Shown here piece after piece: positions 41,667 to 50,373 of a stretch of DNA of 64,000 bases. The notes under the pieces were generated by a model. It did not search any database and was not told where the DNA came from. It saw nothing but the letters and a program-made list of their open reading frames with translations. Position 1 is the stretch's first letter, and each line of letters starts with the position of its first letter. The translations under genes were made by a program, and so were the position numbers. The DNA lies in assembly GCA_949293415.1 (NCBI GenBank), contig CASFDK010000003.1:1-64000 (forward strand). Reading direction: 5' to 3'. The stretch comes from an uncultured Verrucomicrobiota bacterium. Lineage in GTDB: Bacteria > Verrucomicrobiota > Verrucomicrobiia > Opitutales > Intestinicryptomonadaceae.

Positions 41667-42026
41667 ATCTTTTGTTTGTTTGGTTGTTGAGATAAAAATC
41701 AATTAATAAACTTCCGTAAAAAACAGACGCCATCATAAAGGGACGCTCAGGGGATAATCCAGCAAAAAAAAGTACAAATTGTCATTTTACCGAAATACAC
41801 CCTATCACGCAGAACCCGAAGAGATCCGTAAAACAGACGGGCAGAATACATCCGACCCGCTACAGAATCACAGACCCCAAAAACAAGCCCGACCCTCTTT
41901 GAAAGAACCGCTTTACGAGTTCCAAGATAGGAACGAGTTTCCATAAGTCAATATTTATTCACAAAAAAATCCCGAAAAAAATGCTTTCGTACCAATAAAA
42001 TCCGAAACACCCGAAAAATCAGCCCA
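41667..42026. other. intergenic region between HU and the phage-like island
   Basis: About 360 bp with no convincing gene. A 65-codon minus-strand frame at 41747-41944 has an atypical composition and no recognised domain. The stretch is A/T-richer than the surrounding genes and should contain the HU promoter. I see no tRNA gene and no attachment-site-like direct repeat that also occurs past 52.8 kb. Confidence 0.5.
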
Positions 42027-43373
42027 CTACCACACAAACCCCGATTCCCTGCGCGATACGAGCGAAACCGCCGAACCGCCGAAATTTTCGCGCGCAGCGT
42101 GCGAAGCGAGAGCCAACGCCCAGAAACGGTCGGAATGCCCGTCGGCAGTCCGCTCGGCGGCGAAACGCACGCCGCCGCACGAGACCTCCTTTTTGACGGC
42201 GCGCAAATCGGCGAGAACTTCGATATCGTCGGGAATCCTGACCGTGCCGTTTTCGAAGCGCGTCCGAAGCGGATAGGCGAGAATCTCCTTTGTTTGGCGC
42301 GTAAACACAACGCCCTCGACCCTCGAGCTTCCGTAGCGTTCGGCGGCGCGCTCGGCGAACTGCCGTCCCAAGCCGCTCATATCCACCGCCGCCCTGCGCA
42401 GATACGGATTGCGCAAATACGAGTGCAGAACAACCTCCTGCTCCGAAAACGGAACGTCGCGGAAAACGCGGACATCGCGAGTGAACAGAACGTCGCCGCA
42501 CTTTTCGAGAAGCCAGAATACGGTAAGGTCGCGCGTCCGCCCGACATCCACGCCCAAATACTGCGGATTCTCGGGCGAAAACGGCTCGCGCCAATTTTCG
42601 TCGGCTTGGTAGACACAGCGGCGCACGCTGTCGTACGGCAGAAACGCCGACCTGTCGTCGGCGGGCGTGCACATATACTCCTGAAGGAAACTCTCCCTGT
42701 CGGCGCACGAATTTTTTATGTAGTCGAAATACGCGGCTTCGTCCATCTGAGAAACCTCGTGGTCGGGAGGAAGATTCGCCTTGAGCTTTTTGAGAAAGCC
42801 CTGCTCGAGCGCGTCCTGAAGCGTTACGCGATGCAGCGAGATTTTTTTCGGATTGCCCCCGTAGCGAGCCTCCTCGACGAGTTTGGCGAAAAAATTTTCG
42901 CCCCCTCGGTGGGTCGAAATTATCTCGAGACTGCCGCCCCAAGTTATGCCGGGGTAGGCGATGGCGTAGAGCCGCGCAGGGTCGGGATGCAGGGCGAATT
43001 CGTCGAGCACGCGCGTTCCGCGTTTGCCCGCCTGCGCGTCGGGGTTCGACGAAAGCGACCAAATGCGGGTGCCGTTGGCGAACTCAAGCGAGCGCGAATC
43101 TGAATCGGCGGCGGTTTCCGCGCCGCAACACTCGAGGGCGGCGGCGTTTAGTATGCCCGAAAACTTCTTGCAGTCGTCGATGAAAAGCTTCGCCTGAAGC
43201 TCGTCGCGCGAACTCACCCACGAGTCGTTTTTTTCGCCCGCGCGGCAGTGTCTGCGCACGAGCGAATATGCGGTCGTCCAGCTCATTCCTATCTGGCGCG
43301 ACTTCTCCATAAGCTTTATGCGCGAACGGTCCTTTATCCACGCAATCTGGTAGGGAAGAAAAAACGTGTCCAT
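42027..43373 (-). CDS. phage terminase large subunit, Mu gp28-like
   Basis: The DNA-packaging motor. The 448-residue protein carries an ATPase part with a P-loop-like KSRQIGMSWTTAY (residues near 25), a Walker B-like VLDEFALH (near 125), and a C-terminal RNase H-like nuclease part with the acidic strand YLGVDVGRTRDLTVFW (near residue 258) and later DGHSDRFWALALA. These features fit the Mu gp28 group of terminases. Divergent from the portal gene rather than next to it, unlike Mu. Confidence 0.88.
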   Translation of the reverse strand: MDTFFLPYQIAWIKDRSRIKLMEKSRQIGMSWTTAYSLVRRHCRAGEKNDSWVSSRDELQAKLFIDDCKKFSGILNAAALECCGAETAADSDSRSLEFANGTRIWSLSSNPDAQAGKRGTRVLDEFALHPDPARLYAIAYPGITWGGSLEIISTHRGGENFFAKLVEEARYGGNPKKISLHRVTLQDALEQGFLKKLKANLPPDHEVSQMDEAAYFDYIKNSCADRESFLQEYMCTPADDRSAFLPYDSVRRCVYQADENWREPFSPENPQYLGVDVGRTRDLTVFWLLEKCGDVLFTRDVRVFRDVPFSEQEVVLHSYLRNPYLRRAAVDMSGLGRQFAERAAERYGSSRVEGVVFTRQTKEILAYPLRTRFENGTVRIPDDIEVLADLRAVKKEVSCGGVRFAAERTADGHSDRFWALALASHAARENFGGSAVSLVSRRESGFVW

Positions 43374-43379
43374 ATCGAA

Positions 43380-43766
43380 CTACAATAATTTCAGCTGCGA
43401 TTCTATGCGCCTGAGCGTCTCTTCGGAAAGCCCGCAGTCCGCGCCGCCGCGCTGCGTTTGAGAACCCGAAACCTTTGCCGAAGCGAGTTTCTGGATTATC
43501 CCCGCGACGGTGTTGAAATCGGACACCGAAAGCTCAGGCGAGTTGCAGAGCGTGTCGAAAACAAGCTCCCACAAAAGCGCAACCGACGCCTCGCGCGCGT
43601 CGAGCGGCGTTTCGTCGGCGAGTTTGTCGGCCTGCGCCTTCGCGCGTTTTATGCGTTCTACGTGCGCGAAAAAACAGGCGTTAAAAGACGGCGCGGCGGA
43701 GGATTGCGCACGCACACGCACGCCGCGTTTGGACGCGGCCGACGGCTGCTGCTGTTCTTCGCCCAT
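43380..43766 (-). CDS. small terminase-like phage protein, Mu gp27 (DUF3486) position
   Basis: A 128-residue protein, helical and rich in Gln/Ala/Arg at its N-terminus. It lies 6 bp before the large terminase and has a strong ribosome binding site (GGGAGG, 7 nt before ATG). Size, place and composition fit the small-terminase-like gp27 group of Mu-type phages, which recognise packaging DNA, but no motif proves it. Confidence 0.65.
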   Translation of the reverse strand: MGEEQQQPSAASKRGVRVRAQSSAAPSFNACFFAHVERIKRAKAQADKLADETPLDAREASVALLWELVFDTLCNSPELSVSDFNTVAGIIQKLASAKVSGSQTQRGGADCGLSEETLRRIESQLKLL

Positions 43767-43767
43767 T

Positions 43768-44028
43768 TCAAAACCTCCCCGATTCGAGATAGTCGCGCCC
43801 GAACGCCGAAAGTTTCACGCGTACGTGCGAAGCCGAAAGCTCCGAACGCGAAAACGACGCGTAGTTCTTTTCGACGAGATATTCGAGAGCCGCCGAAAGT
43901 TCGCGTTCGGAAAACTCGAACCCCGCAAGCCTCAGCCCCTCCGAAACGGTTTCGACGGGAAGGCTCGCGGGCGAAGCCGCCTCGAGCTGCGCGAGCACGG
44001 CGCGGCGGAAAAGAAGCGCGTCGGGCAT
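43768..44028 (-). CDS. small phage protein in the Mu gp26 position
   Basis: An 86-residue protein with an apparent winged-helix-like pattern (LEAASPASLPVETVSEGLRL then ELSAALEYLVEKNYASFSRS). Its ATG overlaps the stop of the upstream coiled-coil gene (TGATG), so it is translationally coupled. In Mu the gene between the coiled-coil membrane protein and gp27 holds the same place. It may bind DNA during packaging; this is inference. Confidence 0.6.
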   Translation of the reverse strand: MPDALLFRRAVLAQLEAASPASLPVETVSEGLRLAGFEFSERELSAALEYLVEKNYASFSRSELSASHVRVKLSAFGRDYLESGRF

Positions 44029-44444
44029 CAGATTTCCCCCTTCACTTTCAGGAGTATCCTGTCGGTTTTCGTCGAAAGCTCGGCGATGCGCTGGGCGGCA
44101 ATCTGCGACTGCGCGACGAGCGCGCTGATGTTCTCGGCGTTCTTGCCGACCAAATCGCGGGTCTCCGACAGACTGTGCGAATACTGCTTCTGCATAGCCC
44201 GCGTCTCCTCGCGTATCTCGGAACGCAGGGAGCGCAAATCCTGCACGGCTTCGGAAATCGACCGCGCCAGTTCCGTCCGCAGCTTGTCCATCTGCGCATG
44301 CGTAACGTATGTGAGTTTCGGATCGGGACGTTCCTCGTGGCATTCCCGAATCCGCAACATTAGATAATATGCCCCGAGCAGCGACGTAAGCGCGATTACC
44401 GCCGTGCCCAGTACCGTTGAATTTTCCATTTCCATAAACCGCAT
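44028..44444 (-). CDS. membrane-anchored coiled-coil phage protein, Mu gp25 (DUF2730)-like
   Basis: A protein of about 138 residues with one N-terminal transmembrane helix (TAVIALTSLLGAYYLML) and a long charged coiled coil (RTELARSISEAVQDLRSLRS...). DUF2730 proteins of Mu-like phages have the same build and order. Three in-frame ATGs (44444, 44435, 44429) are possible starts; none has a clear ribosome binding site. It is the first gene of the minus-strand arm. Confidence 0.65.
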   Translation of the reverse strand: MRFMEMENSTVLGTAVIALTSLLGAYYLMLRIRECHEERPDPKLTYVTHAQMDKLRTELARSISEAVQDLRSLRSEIREETRAMQKQYSHSLSETRDLVGKNAENISALVAQSQIAAQRIAELSTKTDRILLKVKGEI

Positions 44445-44538
44445 TCTAACGCCGAACGGCGCGGCGCGCAAAACAACTTTGGAAACTTTGCGAAAAACGC
44501 TTGAAAAACGCGTCGCGCAAAAATAGCCTCGGGCGCGT

Positions 44539-45201
44539 ATGAAAAAATTGTCAGCTATCACAATTACGCTTGCGCTCGGGTTGCTCTGCCTGTGTCAGGC
44601 GTGCAAGAAGAACGACGGTTGGACTCCGCTTTTCGGCGACAAACTCGCCGACGCCGACTTCGACAAAACAGTGTGGTCGATTTCCGACGACGGCGTTATA
44701 TCGGCGGAAAAGGACCAAATTATATTCACGAAAAAGGACTGGAAAAACTTCGAGCTCGAGCTTGAATTCAAACTCTTCAAGGGCACGAATAGCGGTGTTG
44801 TCGTCTACTGCTCCGACACCGCAAAATGGATTCCCAACTCCATAGAAATCCAGATTGCCGACAACGCGGCTTTCCCCAAGCCGCGCACCACCTGCGGCTC
44901 GGTATACGGCTTCGTGCCCGCCGAATGGGACACCTCCCTGCCGCTCGGACAGTGGCAGAAAATGAAGGTGCGCTGCGAAGGCAAAACCATCGACGTATGG
45001 ATTAACGGCAAACACACCGCGCAAATGGATTTGTCGAAGTGGACCGATATGAAAACCAATCCCGACGGCTCGGCGATTCCGCCGTGGCTTGCAAAAAACA
45101 GAAAATGCGACACCAAGCCCGTCGGTAAAATCGGTCTGCAGGGCAAACACGGCAAGGCTGAAATCAATTTCAGGAACGTAAACATCCGCCCGATTAAATA
45201 G
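44539..45201 (+). CDS. DUF1080 (3-keto-disaccharide hydrolase-type) lipoprotein
   Basis: A 220-residue exported lipoprotein with the lipobox LCQAC (Cys22). The rest is the DUF1080 beta-jelly-roll: WTPLFGDKLADADFDKTVW, FELELEFKLFKGTNSGVVVY, PNSIEIQIADNA and the end GLQGKHGKAEINFRNVNIRPI. Members act on 3-keto-sugars or bind glycans and are abundant in PVC and Bacteroidota genomes. It looks like a host gene, yet lies between the two divergent phage arms. It has its own strong terminator. Confidence 0.85.
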   Translation: MKKLSAITITLALGLLCLCQACKKNDGWTPLFGDKLADADFDKTVWSISDDGVISAEKDQIIFTKKDWKNFELELEFKLFKGTNSGVVVYCSDTAKWIPNSIEIQIADNAAFPKPRTTCGSVYGFVPAEWDTSLPLGQWQKMKVRCEGKTIDVWINGKHTAQMDLSKWTDMKTNPDGSAIPPWLAKNRKCDTKPVGKIGLQGKHGKAEINFRNVNIRPIK

Positions 45202-45222
45202 GAAACGGGCAAAGCCACTTCC

Positions 45223-45258
45223 AATCCGCTCCCGCATTTGCGGGGCGGATTTTTTTTG
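45223..45258 (+). terminator. intrinsic terminator of the DUF1080 gene
   Basis: AATCCGCTCCCGC and GCGGGGCGGATT pair with one T-G mismatch-like pair around ATTT, then eight T follow. It lies about 20 bp after the DUF1080 stop, before the portal gene. Confidence 0.87.
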
Positions 45259-45368
45259 CGTCGCGGCGGCGCGGATTGTTCCGCTCAAAAATATCAAAAA
45301 ATGTAGTTTTATCCAAAGTTCCCAAAGTAGATTTGCGTATTTCGAACCCCGTTGATATTATGGGGCGC

Positions 45369-46560
45369 ATGAACGCAAAAGCCTACACACCCACGGTTGG
45401 TTCGCGAATCGCAAGGTCGCGTTTCAATCCGATTAAAAACCTCCGCCCCGACACGCTGTCGCGGGCAATCGAGGAGTTCGAGAACGGCAGACTCTCGTCC
45501 GCCTCGCGCATTTTCGAAGCCGTCCTCAGGCGCGACGACGCGATATGCGGACTAAACCTCAAACGCAAAAAATCGGTAGCCCGACTCGACGGCGAAATCG
45601 TCGTAAGCGAAGATTCGCCGCGCGCCCGCGAACACAAAAAAGTTCTCGCCGACTTCTACGCGTCGCTCGAGACGCGCAACCGCTCCGACCGCAACGAGCG
45701 CGGCGGACTGCGTATGCTGATAATGCAGATGATGGACTGCGTGGCGATGAAATACGCCGTCCACAAAATTTCGCTCTCCGAAAAAAAACGGGAAAATCTT
45801 CGGGACATTCGAGCAGTTCCCCCTCTGGCTCTTCGAGAACACGAGCGGCAAATTGCGCCTGCTCGACCGCGAGGGACAGCTGGCCGACGGCAGACCGCTC
45901 GACGCGGACGAATGGATGGTCAGTTGCGGCGACGGGCTGATGATTGCCTCTTCGATAGCCTACATATTCAAGCAGCTTCCGCTCAAAGACTGGCTCGTGT
46001 ATTGCGAGCGCAACGGTATGCCGGGGATTAAGGCGAAAACCGACGCCTATCCGGATTCCCCGCAGTGGGAGGCGGCGTGCGAGGCGGTCGCCGACTTCGG
46101 CGCGGAGTTCCACGCCGTCCTTTCGGAGGGTACCGACATCGAGGCGATAGACGTTTCCACGCGCGGCGAACTGCCCTACCCCGCGCTCGTCGAAAGAATC
46201 GACAGAATGCTCTGCGCACTCTGGCGCGGCGGCGACCTTTGCACGATGAGTGCCGACAGGCTCGGCGCGAGCGTGCAATACGGCGAAAGCGGACTCATAG
46301 AGGAGGCGGACGCAGCAATCGTAAGCGACACCCTCAACCGCAACGTCGACGCGCAGGTCATAAGACTGGCGTTCGGCGACGAAACGCCGCTTGCAAAATT
46401 CAGGCTCAAACTGCCAGACTACGAAAGGCACAAATGCGAACTCGAGATAATCGAACGCCTCGCCGCCCTCGGATTGAAGCCCGACATTACAGAGCTGTCG
46501 CGGCGTTTCGCGCTGTCGTCGGACGGACGGCAAGGAAAGGCGGAAGATGAAATTCGATAG
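45369..46560 (+). pseudogene. phage portal protein, Mu gp29 (DUF935)-like, single-base frameshift
   Basis: The portal forms the ring through which DNA enters the head. The first frame (45369 to about 45790) encodes the N-terminal half; the second continues in another frame from the same place to 46560 (GKIFGTFEQFPLWLFENTSG... KDWLVYCERNGMPGIKAKTD). The switch falls at a run of eight A after TCCG at 45781-45788. Removing one A joins both halves into about 396 residues of DUF935-type portal. It is either a real mutation, a homopolymer sequencing error, or a gene read by RNA-polymerase slippage at the A-run. The start is uncertain: ATG at 45360 or 45369, with an open but unlikely TTG at 45276. 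Confidence 0.8.
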
Positions 46561-47257
46561 GGAAATTCTGCAGGTTCTATGCCCCTACGGGAAATGGCGG
46601 CACGCCAAGGGTATGCAGATTGTCGACGAGGAGTCCGCGAAGAAAATGGGGCGCGCCGCCGTCGGCAACGCAATCTTTCCCATCCCCATTTACGTAGGAC
46701 ACCCCGACGAAGACAACCCGTCGAAGGCACGGGCGGTCGGACGTATCAAGCGCATAATCAAAACGCACGACGGCATTGCCGTGCTCGCCGCCTACCCGCA
46801 AAAAACCTACGACGAAATCGTGGGCGGGAAATACGCGGCTATGTCGCCGCGCTGGAAAATGCAGAATATCGGCGGCGGCAACTACCGTCCCGTGAAGCTG
46901 ATTTCCGTGGGGCTTACGAACAACCCGAACATCGCCGAAAGCGGAAAAATCCTCGGCTTCGGACGGGCGCGCCCGCAAAACGCGGAAGGCTTGGGCGAAG
47001 CGGCAAAGCGCATTTCGAAGGCGGCAAACGGCATTTCGGAATGCGCGAAAAAGGCGGCGGAACTCGGCGATGGTCTCCGCAAAATCGGGGTTTCGGAAAG
47101 AATGCGGGCGAGGAAAAAGTCCGCGGAAAATCCCGACACTCCCAAACGCGCCTGCGCAACGCTCGCCGAAATGGCGCGCGAGCGCAGCCGCAGGCTCGGC
47201 GAACCGTACACCAAAAGCTTCGCCGAAATCAAAAAACGCCATCTTAACGGACAATGA
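46547..47257 (+). CDS. phage head protease/scaffold, Mu I (gp32)-like
   Basis: A 236-residue protein overlapping the portal end by 14 bp. The N-terminal part (KGMQIVDEESAKKMGR, IPIYVGHPDEDNP, GGKYAAMSPRWKM and KLISVGLTNNPNI) matches the Mu-type I protein, in which His and Ser take part in head maturation. The C-terminal part is Lys/Arg/Ala-rich and helical, as in a scaffold, with NGISECAKKAAELGDGLRKI. It probably shapes the procapsid and then cleaves itself. Confidence 0.8.
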   Translation: MKFDREILQVLCPYGKWRHAKGMQIVDEESAKKMGRAAVGNAIFPIPIYVGHPDEDNPSKARAVGRIKRIIKTHDGIAVLAAYPQKTYDEIVGGKYAAMSPRWKMQNIGGGNYRPVKLISVGLTNNPNIAESGKILGFGRARPQNAEGLGEAAKRISKAANGISECAKKAAELGDGLRKIGVSERMRARKKSAENPDTPKRACATLAEMARERSRRLGEPYTKSFAEIKKRHLNGQ

Positions 47258-47299
47258 CGCACTGTCATTTCCAACCACAAACAAACAATATATAATAAC

Positions 47300-47995
47300 A
47301 TGAAGAAATCGGAAAAAACACCGGAACGAATCATTGCGGCAATCCGCGGGGCGTTCCGCAGCAACAAACGCGCCTTCTGCAATATCGCCGAAGGCACGCA
47401 CGCGGGCTCGATGACAATGACCGCCGAGGAGTCGGTCGACTCCGCCAACCTCATAGTAAAGGCGGGAACTAACGAAGGCGGCTTCAAAATCGCGGGCGCG
47501 GCCGACAAGCCGCTCGGCATCTGCACCGACGAAGGCACGGCGGGCGACAGGCTCGCGGTAGTCCTCGCGGGATGTGCCGAAAGCACCGTTATGTGCAGGG
47601 CGTCGGGAAGCATTGCAGCGGGCGCAACGGTCTACACCGCCGCGAACGGCAAGGTCTCGGCTACGGCGGGCGACGGCGCGTACAAGGTCGGCATCGCGCT
47701 CTGCTCGGCGGCTTCGGGCGGAACGGTGGAAGTCGATCCGCGCGGATTCGGCGAATCGGCTTGGCAGCTGTATTCGTGCGGCGTGCACACTTGGAAAAGC
47801 GCGACGTCCGTCGACAAGCTCGACTGTTCGGGACTTCCCGCCGACGGAGTCGTCATCGCCGCAGTCCAGACCGCGGGCGGCTCGGAGAAGACCGCAAAAG
47901 CCGCCGTCACCGAAACGGGCATAACCTTCACGCTCGACGCAAACGGCACTTCGGGCACGACAAAAATCGCGTGGGTCGCAATCAGAAAGAACTAA
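47300..47995 (+). CDS. capsid decoration protein-like (DUF2190-type) protein
   Basis: A 231-residue, Ala/Gly/Ser/Thr-rich beta protein. The central part (NLIVKAGTNEGGFKIAGAADKPLGICTDEG and GAYKVGIALCSAASGGTVEV) resembles DUF2190 head-decoration proteins found between the protease and the major capsid protein in many phages. A C-terminal beta domain (WQLYSCGVHTWKSATSVD...) is less clear and may add a receptor- or capsid-binding part. Confidence 0.65.
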   Translation: MKKSEKTPERIIAAIRGAFRSNKRAFCNIAEGTHAGSMTMTAEESVDSANLIVKAGTNEGGFKIAGAADKPLGICTDEGTAGDRLAVVLAGCAESTVMCRASGSIAAGATVYTAANGKVSATAGDGAYKVGIALCSAASGGTVEVDPRGFGESAWQLYSCGVHTWKSATSVDKLDCSGLPADGVVIAAVQTAGGSEKTAKAAVTETGITFTLDANGTSGTTKIAWVAIRKN

Positions 47996-47999
47996 AAAC

Positions 48000-48926
48000 A
48001 TGCAGGAAGAAAATATCATAACGGCAAACGAAAACAAATTCACAGCGGGCAACTATTCCGAAGCCCTTACGGCGTTTACGGTCGGATGGGTCGACCCCGA
48101 CAACATCGCATCGATTCTCGACTTCATCGCCCCGCCCGTCCCCGTGGGCAGACGCTTCGAGTTCAAGCGCAGCGACAACGCTCAGGCGTTCCTTTCCGAA
48201 AACGACGACGTGCGGGCAATCGGCTCGGAATTCAAGCGCGTGCGCTACGACGGCGAATCCGTCAACGAGAAGACGCTCAACAAGGGGCTTACAATCAGAA
48301 TCGACCACGACGAAGTGGCGGGCGACGACTGGCAGGAACGCTACGTGCAAATGCTGCTCCAGCGCCTTCTGCGCAACGAGCTGCGACGCGCCGTTGCCGC
48401 GCTCGAGACCGTCGCGACCGCGCAGGACGAAGCCGACTGGTCGAGTTCCGCGAACCCCGACGCCGACATCAGGGCGATGCTTGCCGACGCAGCCGACGAA
48501 AGCGGACTGCGCCCCAACAGGCTGCTCTTCGGCGAGTCGGCTTGGGACAAGAGAATGACATGCCTTGAATCGCAAAATTCCGCCGTTGCGTTCAAGGGCG
48601 CGGCAATGGCGCAGGACGAGCTTGCGGGCAAATTCCTGCTCGACGGCTGCCGCGTGCTGTCGTCCAGATACCAGTCGTCGGCTTCGGCGAAATCGCGAAT
48701 CGCTGGCTCGACAATCTACGCGTTCTTCGCGCGCAATTCAATCTCGAAAGACGAGCCGTCGAATCTCAAGCGTTTCTACACGCCGACGGAGGAAGGCTCG
48801 CCGTTCAGGGTCTACTGCGACGAACACGCAAAGTATACCGACCTCACGGTGGAACACTATTCGAGCATCGTGGCGACAAGTTCGCTCGGTGTGCGCAAAC
48901 TCAAAATCAAGGAGAAAGGAGAATAA
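48000..48926 (+). CDS. major capsid protein
   Basis: A 308-residue protein that begins 4 bp after the decoration gene and is the most capsid-like of the island. It has the HK97-like features of an N-arm (ANENKFTAGNYSEALTAFT), spine-helix-like central part (QMLLQRLLRNELRRAVAAL) and the terminal segment DEHAKYTDLTVEHYSSIVATS. Genomic place after protease and decoration supports the call. Confidence 0.8.
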   Translation: MQEENIITANENKFTAGNYSEALTAFTVGWVDPDNIASILDFIAPPVPVGRRFEFKRSDNAQAFLSENDDVRAIGSEFKRVRYDGESVNEKTLNKGLTIRIDHDEVAGDDWQERYVQMLLQRLLRNELRRAVAALETVATAQDEADWSSSANPDADIRAMLADAADESGLRPNRLLFGESAWDKRMTCLESQNSAVAFKGAAMAQDELAGKFLLDGCRVLSSRYQSSASAKSRIAGSTIYAFFARNSISKDEPSNLKRFYTPTEEGSPFRVYCDEHAKYTDLTVEHYSSIVATSSLGVRKLKIKEKGE

Positions 48927-48980
48927 TGCAATGCGGTGCGGCGGGATTTTTCCCGTCGAGCCGCCGCGCGCCGCAACACA

Positions 48981-49430
48981 ATGGACTGGATTAAAATCTT
49001 TCCCGAAGACCTCGAAGAGACCCTCAATAAACCGCAACTCGACACGCTCAAGGCCGAATCGCTCAAGTCGCTAAAGCGCGACATATCGGTGGACATCATA
49101 TCGAACATCGTCGCGAAGATAAGGGCGGAAATCGCGACCAGCGGACTCAACGAACTCGATACCGACCATTCGCGCATTCCGCCCGAACTTAAGGAATGTG
49201 CGTTGCGCCTTGCGGTGGAATCGCTGCATCTGCGTGTTCCGTCAATCGAGCTTTCGGCGGGGCAGGCAAAGCACGCCGACATCGCGAGGGAGACTCTCGC
49301 GCGCATCGCCCGCGGCGAGCTTGTCGTAAGCCGTCCGTCTTTCGGCGTGAAAACGGCAAACCCCAGACGCGGATTTTCCGCGGGCGCGTCCGCGCGCAAG
49401 GCGACCCGCAAAACGACGGAGGGACTGTGA
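48981..49430 (+). CDS. phage head-completion protein, Mu gp36 (DUF1320)-like
   Basis: A 149-residue protein starting at the ATG at 48981 (MDWIKIFPED). The helical middle (DVDIISNIVAKIRAEIATSG is approximate to this region) and ALRLAVESLHLRVPSIELS fit DUF1320-type gp36 proteins, which help join the head to the tail. The C-terminus is basic (RKATRKTTEGL). The place directly after the capsid gene agrees. Confidence 0.68.
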   Translation: MDWIKIFPEDLEETLNKPQLDTLKAESLKSLKRDISVDIISNIVAKIRAEIATSGLNELDTDHSRIPPELKECALRLAVESLHLRVPSIELSAGQAKHADIARETLARIARGELVVSRPSFGVKTANPRRGFSAGASARKATRKTTEGL

Positions 49431-49432
49431 TT

Positions 49433-49843
49433 ATGGGAACTCTCGAACGCCTTCAAAATTCCGCATTCGAATACCTGCGCTCCGTCGCCGACCTTTCGTA
49501 TGCCGACATAAAAAAGAACGGCTCGCCCGACTTGGGCGGCAAAGCCGAGGGGCTCCGCATCGACATAATGCGTCCGCTGCCGCTCGCCGCCTCGAAGTAC
49601 GCGGCGGGCCCCACATTTTCGGAGGTCGAACTGCGCATACGCATAGTGCGCGACGACGACATTGCCGCGCGCGCGCCGTCGCTTCTGACCTCCGCCGAAA
49701 TCGTCTCGCGCGCCATGCACAACTGGCTTCCGCCCGCATCGTGCGGATACGGCAGAACGACCCTCGCCCAACAGCGTCCGTGGGCGTTCGGAAAAAATTC
49801 CGACGTCGAAATAATCCTCAACGCGCAATCGGTGCTGCAATGA
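49433..49843 (+). CDS. phage tail-terminator/neck-like protein
   Basis: A 136-residue protein starting at the ATG at 49433, three bases after the gp36-like stop. It shows LRIDIMRPLPLAASKYAAGP and VELRIRIVRDDDI, a pattern fit for the beta-rich tail-terminator or gp37-like group. Its end (FGKNSDVEIILNAQSVLQ) overlaps the next start (ATGA). Function is inferred from position. Confidence 0.6.
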   Translation: MGTLERLQNSAFEYLRSVADLSYADIKKNGSPDLGGKAEGLRIDIMRPLPLAASKYAAGPTFSEVELRIRIVRDDDIAARAPSLLTSAEIVSRAMHNWLPPASCGYGRTTLAQQRPWAFGKNSDVEIILNAQSVLQ

Positions 49844-50226
49844 AAATATTCTATTCGAACATCCCGCTCAACGGCGGCTCGGAAACGCCGAAGTCGCTCT
49901 CGGTTGAGACCCGTAGGCGCACGCAAACCGAATACGCGATAGACTCGGCGGAGGCGAAATTTTTCGACAGGGGAAATTCGCGCGTGTCCGTTTCGTTCAC
50001 GCTCGAGCGCGCCCACAAGTCTGAGGGCGCGGCGGACGAATTTGCCGCAATGCACGCCGCAACGCTCGGCGCGCTCGCGCCCGCAACACTCGCATTCGAG
50101 CTGGATAATTCCGCGAAAATCGAATTCGAAAACGCCTCTCCCGCAAAAATCAAAACGGAAACCGACAAACTAATCACAGCAGTGCGCTACGAATTTTCGG
50201 CGCAAAAACCCGTAAAAAAACAATGA
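49840..50226 (+). CDS. phage structural protein, possible short tail-tube-like
   Basis: A 128-residue beta-rich protein (MKIFYSNIPLNGGSETPKSL... RVSVSFTLERAHKS... KIKTETDKLITAVRYEFSA). It overlaps both neighbours by 4 bp (ATGA). No sequence signature is recognised; its place between the terminator-like protein and the hub-like protein suggests a tube or connector role. Confidence 0.55.
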   Translation: MKIFYSNIPLNGGSETPKSLSVETRRRTQTEYAIDSAEAKFFDRGNSRVSVSFTLERAHKSEGAADEFAAMHAATLGALAPATLAFELDNSAKIEFENASPAKIKTETDKLITAVRYEFSAQKPVKKQ

Positions 50227-50372
50227 CAACCGAAGAACTAGAAAACGAAATAATGGACGAGCTCGACAAAATGCGGGCGCGGCTCGACGAACTCGAGAAG
50301 TCGCTCTCGCAGCTCGAAAACGAGCTTGCGCAGTGCGCGGAACAACTGCGAAACCTGAAATCCGACTTCTGA
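50223..50372 (+). CDS. 49-residue coiled-coil phage peptide
   Basis: A very short gene with ATG at 50223 overlapping the previous stop (ATGA) and ending 1 bp before the next start. The product is acidic and a heptad-like coiled coil (EELENEIMDELDKMRARLDE...). It occupies the place where a tail chaperone or tape measure would be expected, but is far too short for either; it may be a chaperone remnant or a scaffold. Confidence 0.6.
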   Translation: MTTEELENEIMDELDKMRARLDELEKSLSQLENELAQCAEQLRNLKSDF

Positions 50373-50373
50373 T

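Noticed and set aside
41747..41944. 65-codon minus-strand frame between HU and the terminase
   Set aside because: No ribosome binding site, atypical composition, no domain.
48936..48980. Upstream start of the gp36-like gene (MRRDFSRR...)
   Set aside because: The 15 extra residues are basic and unlike the family; the ATG at 48981 gives a normal start.
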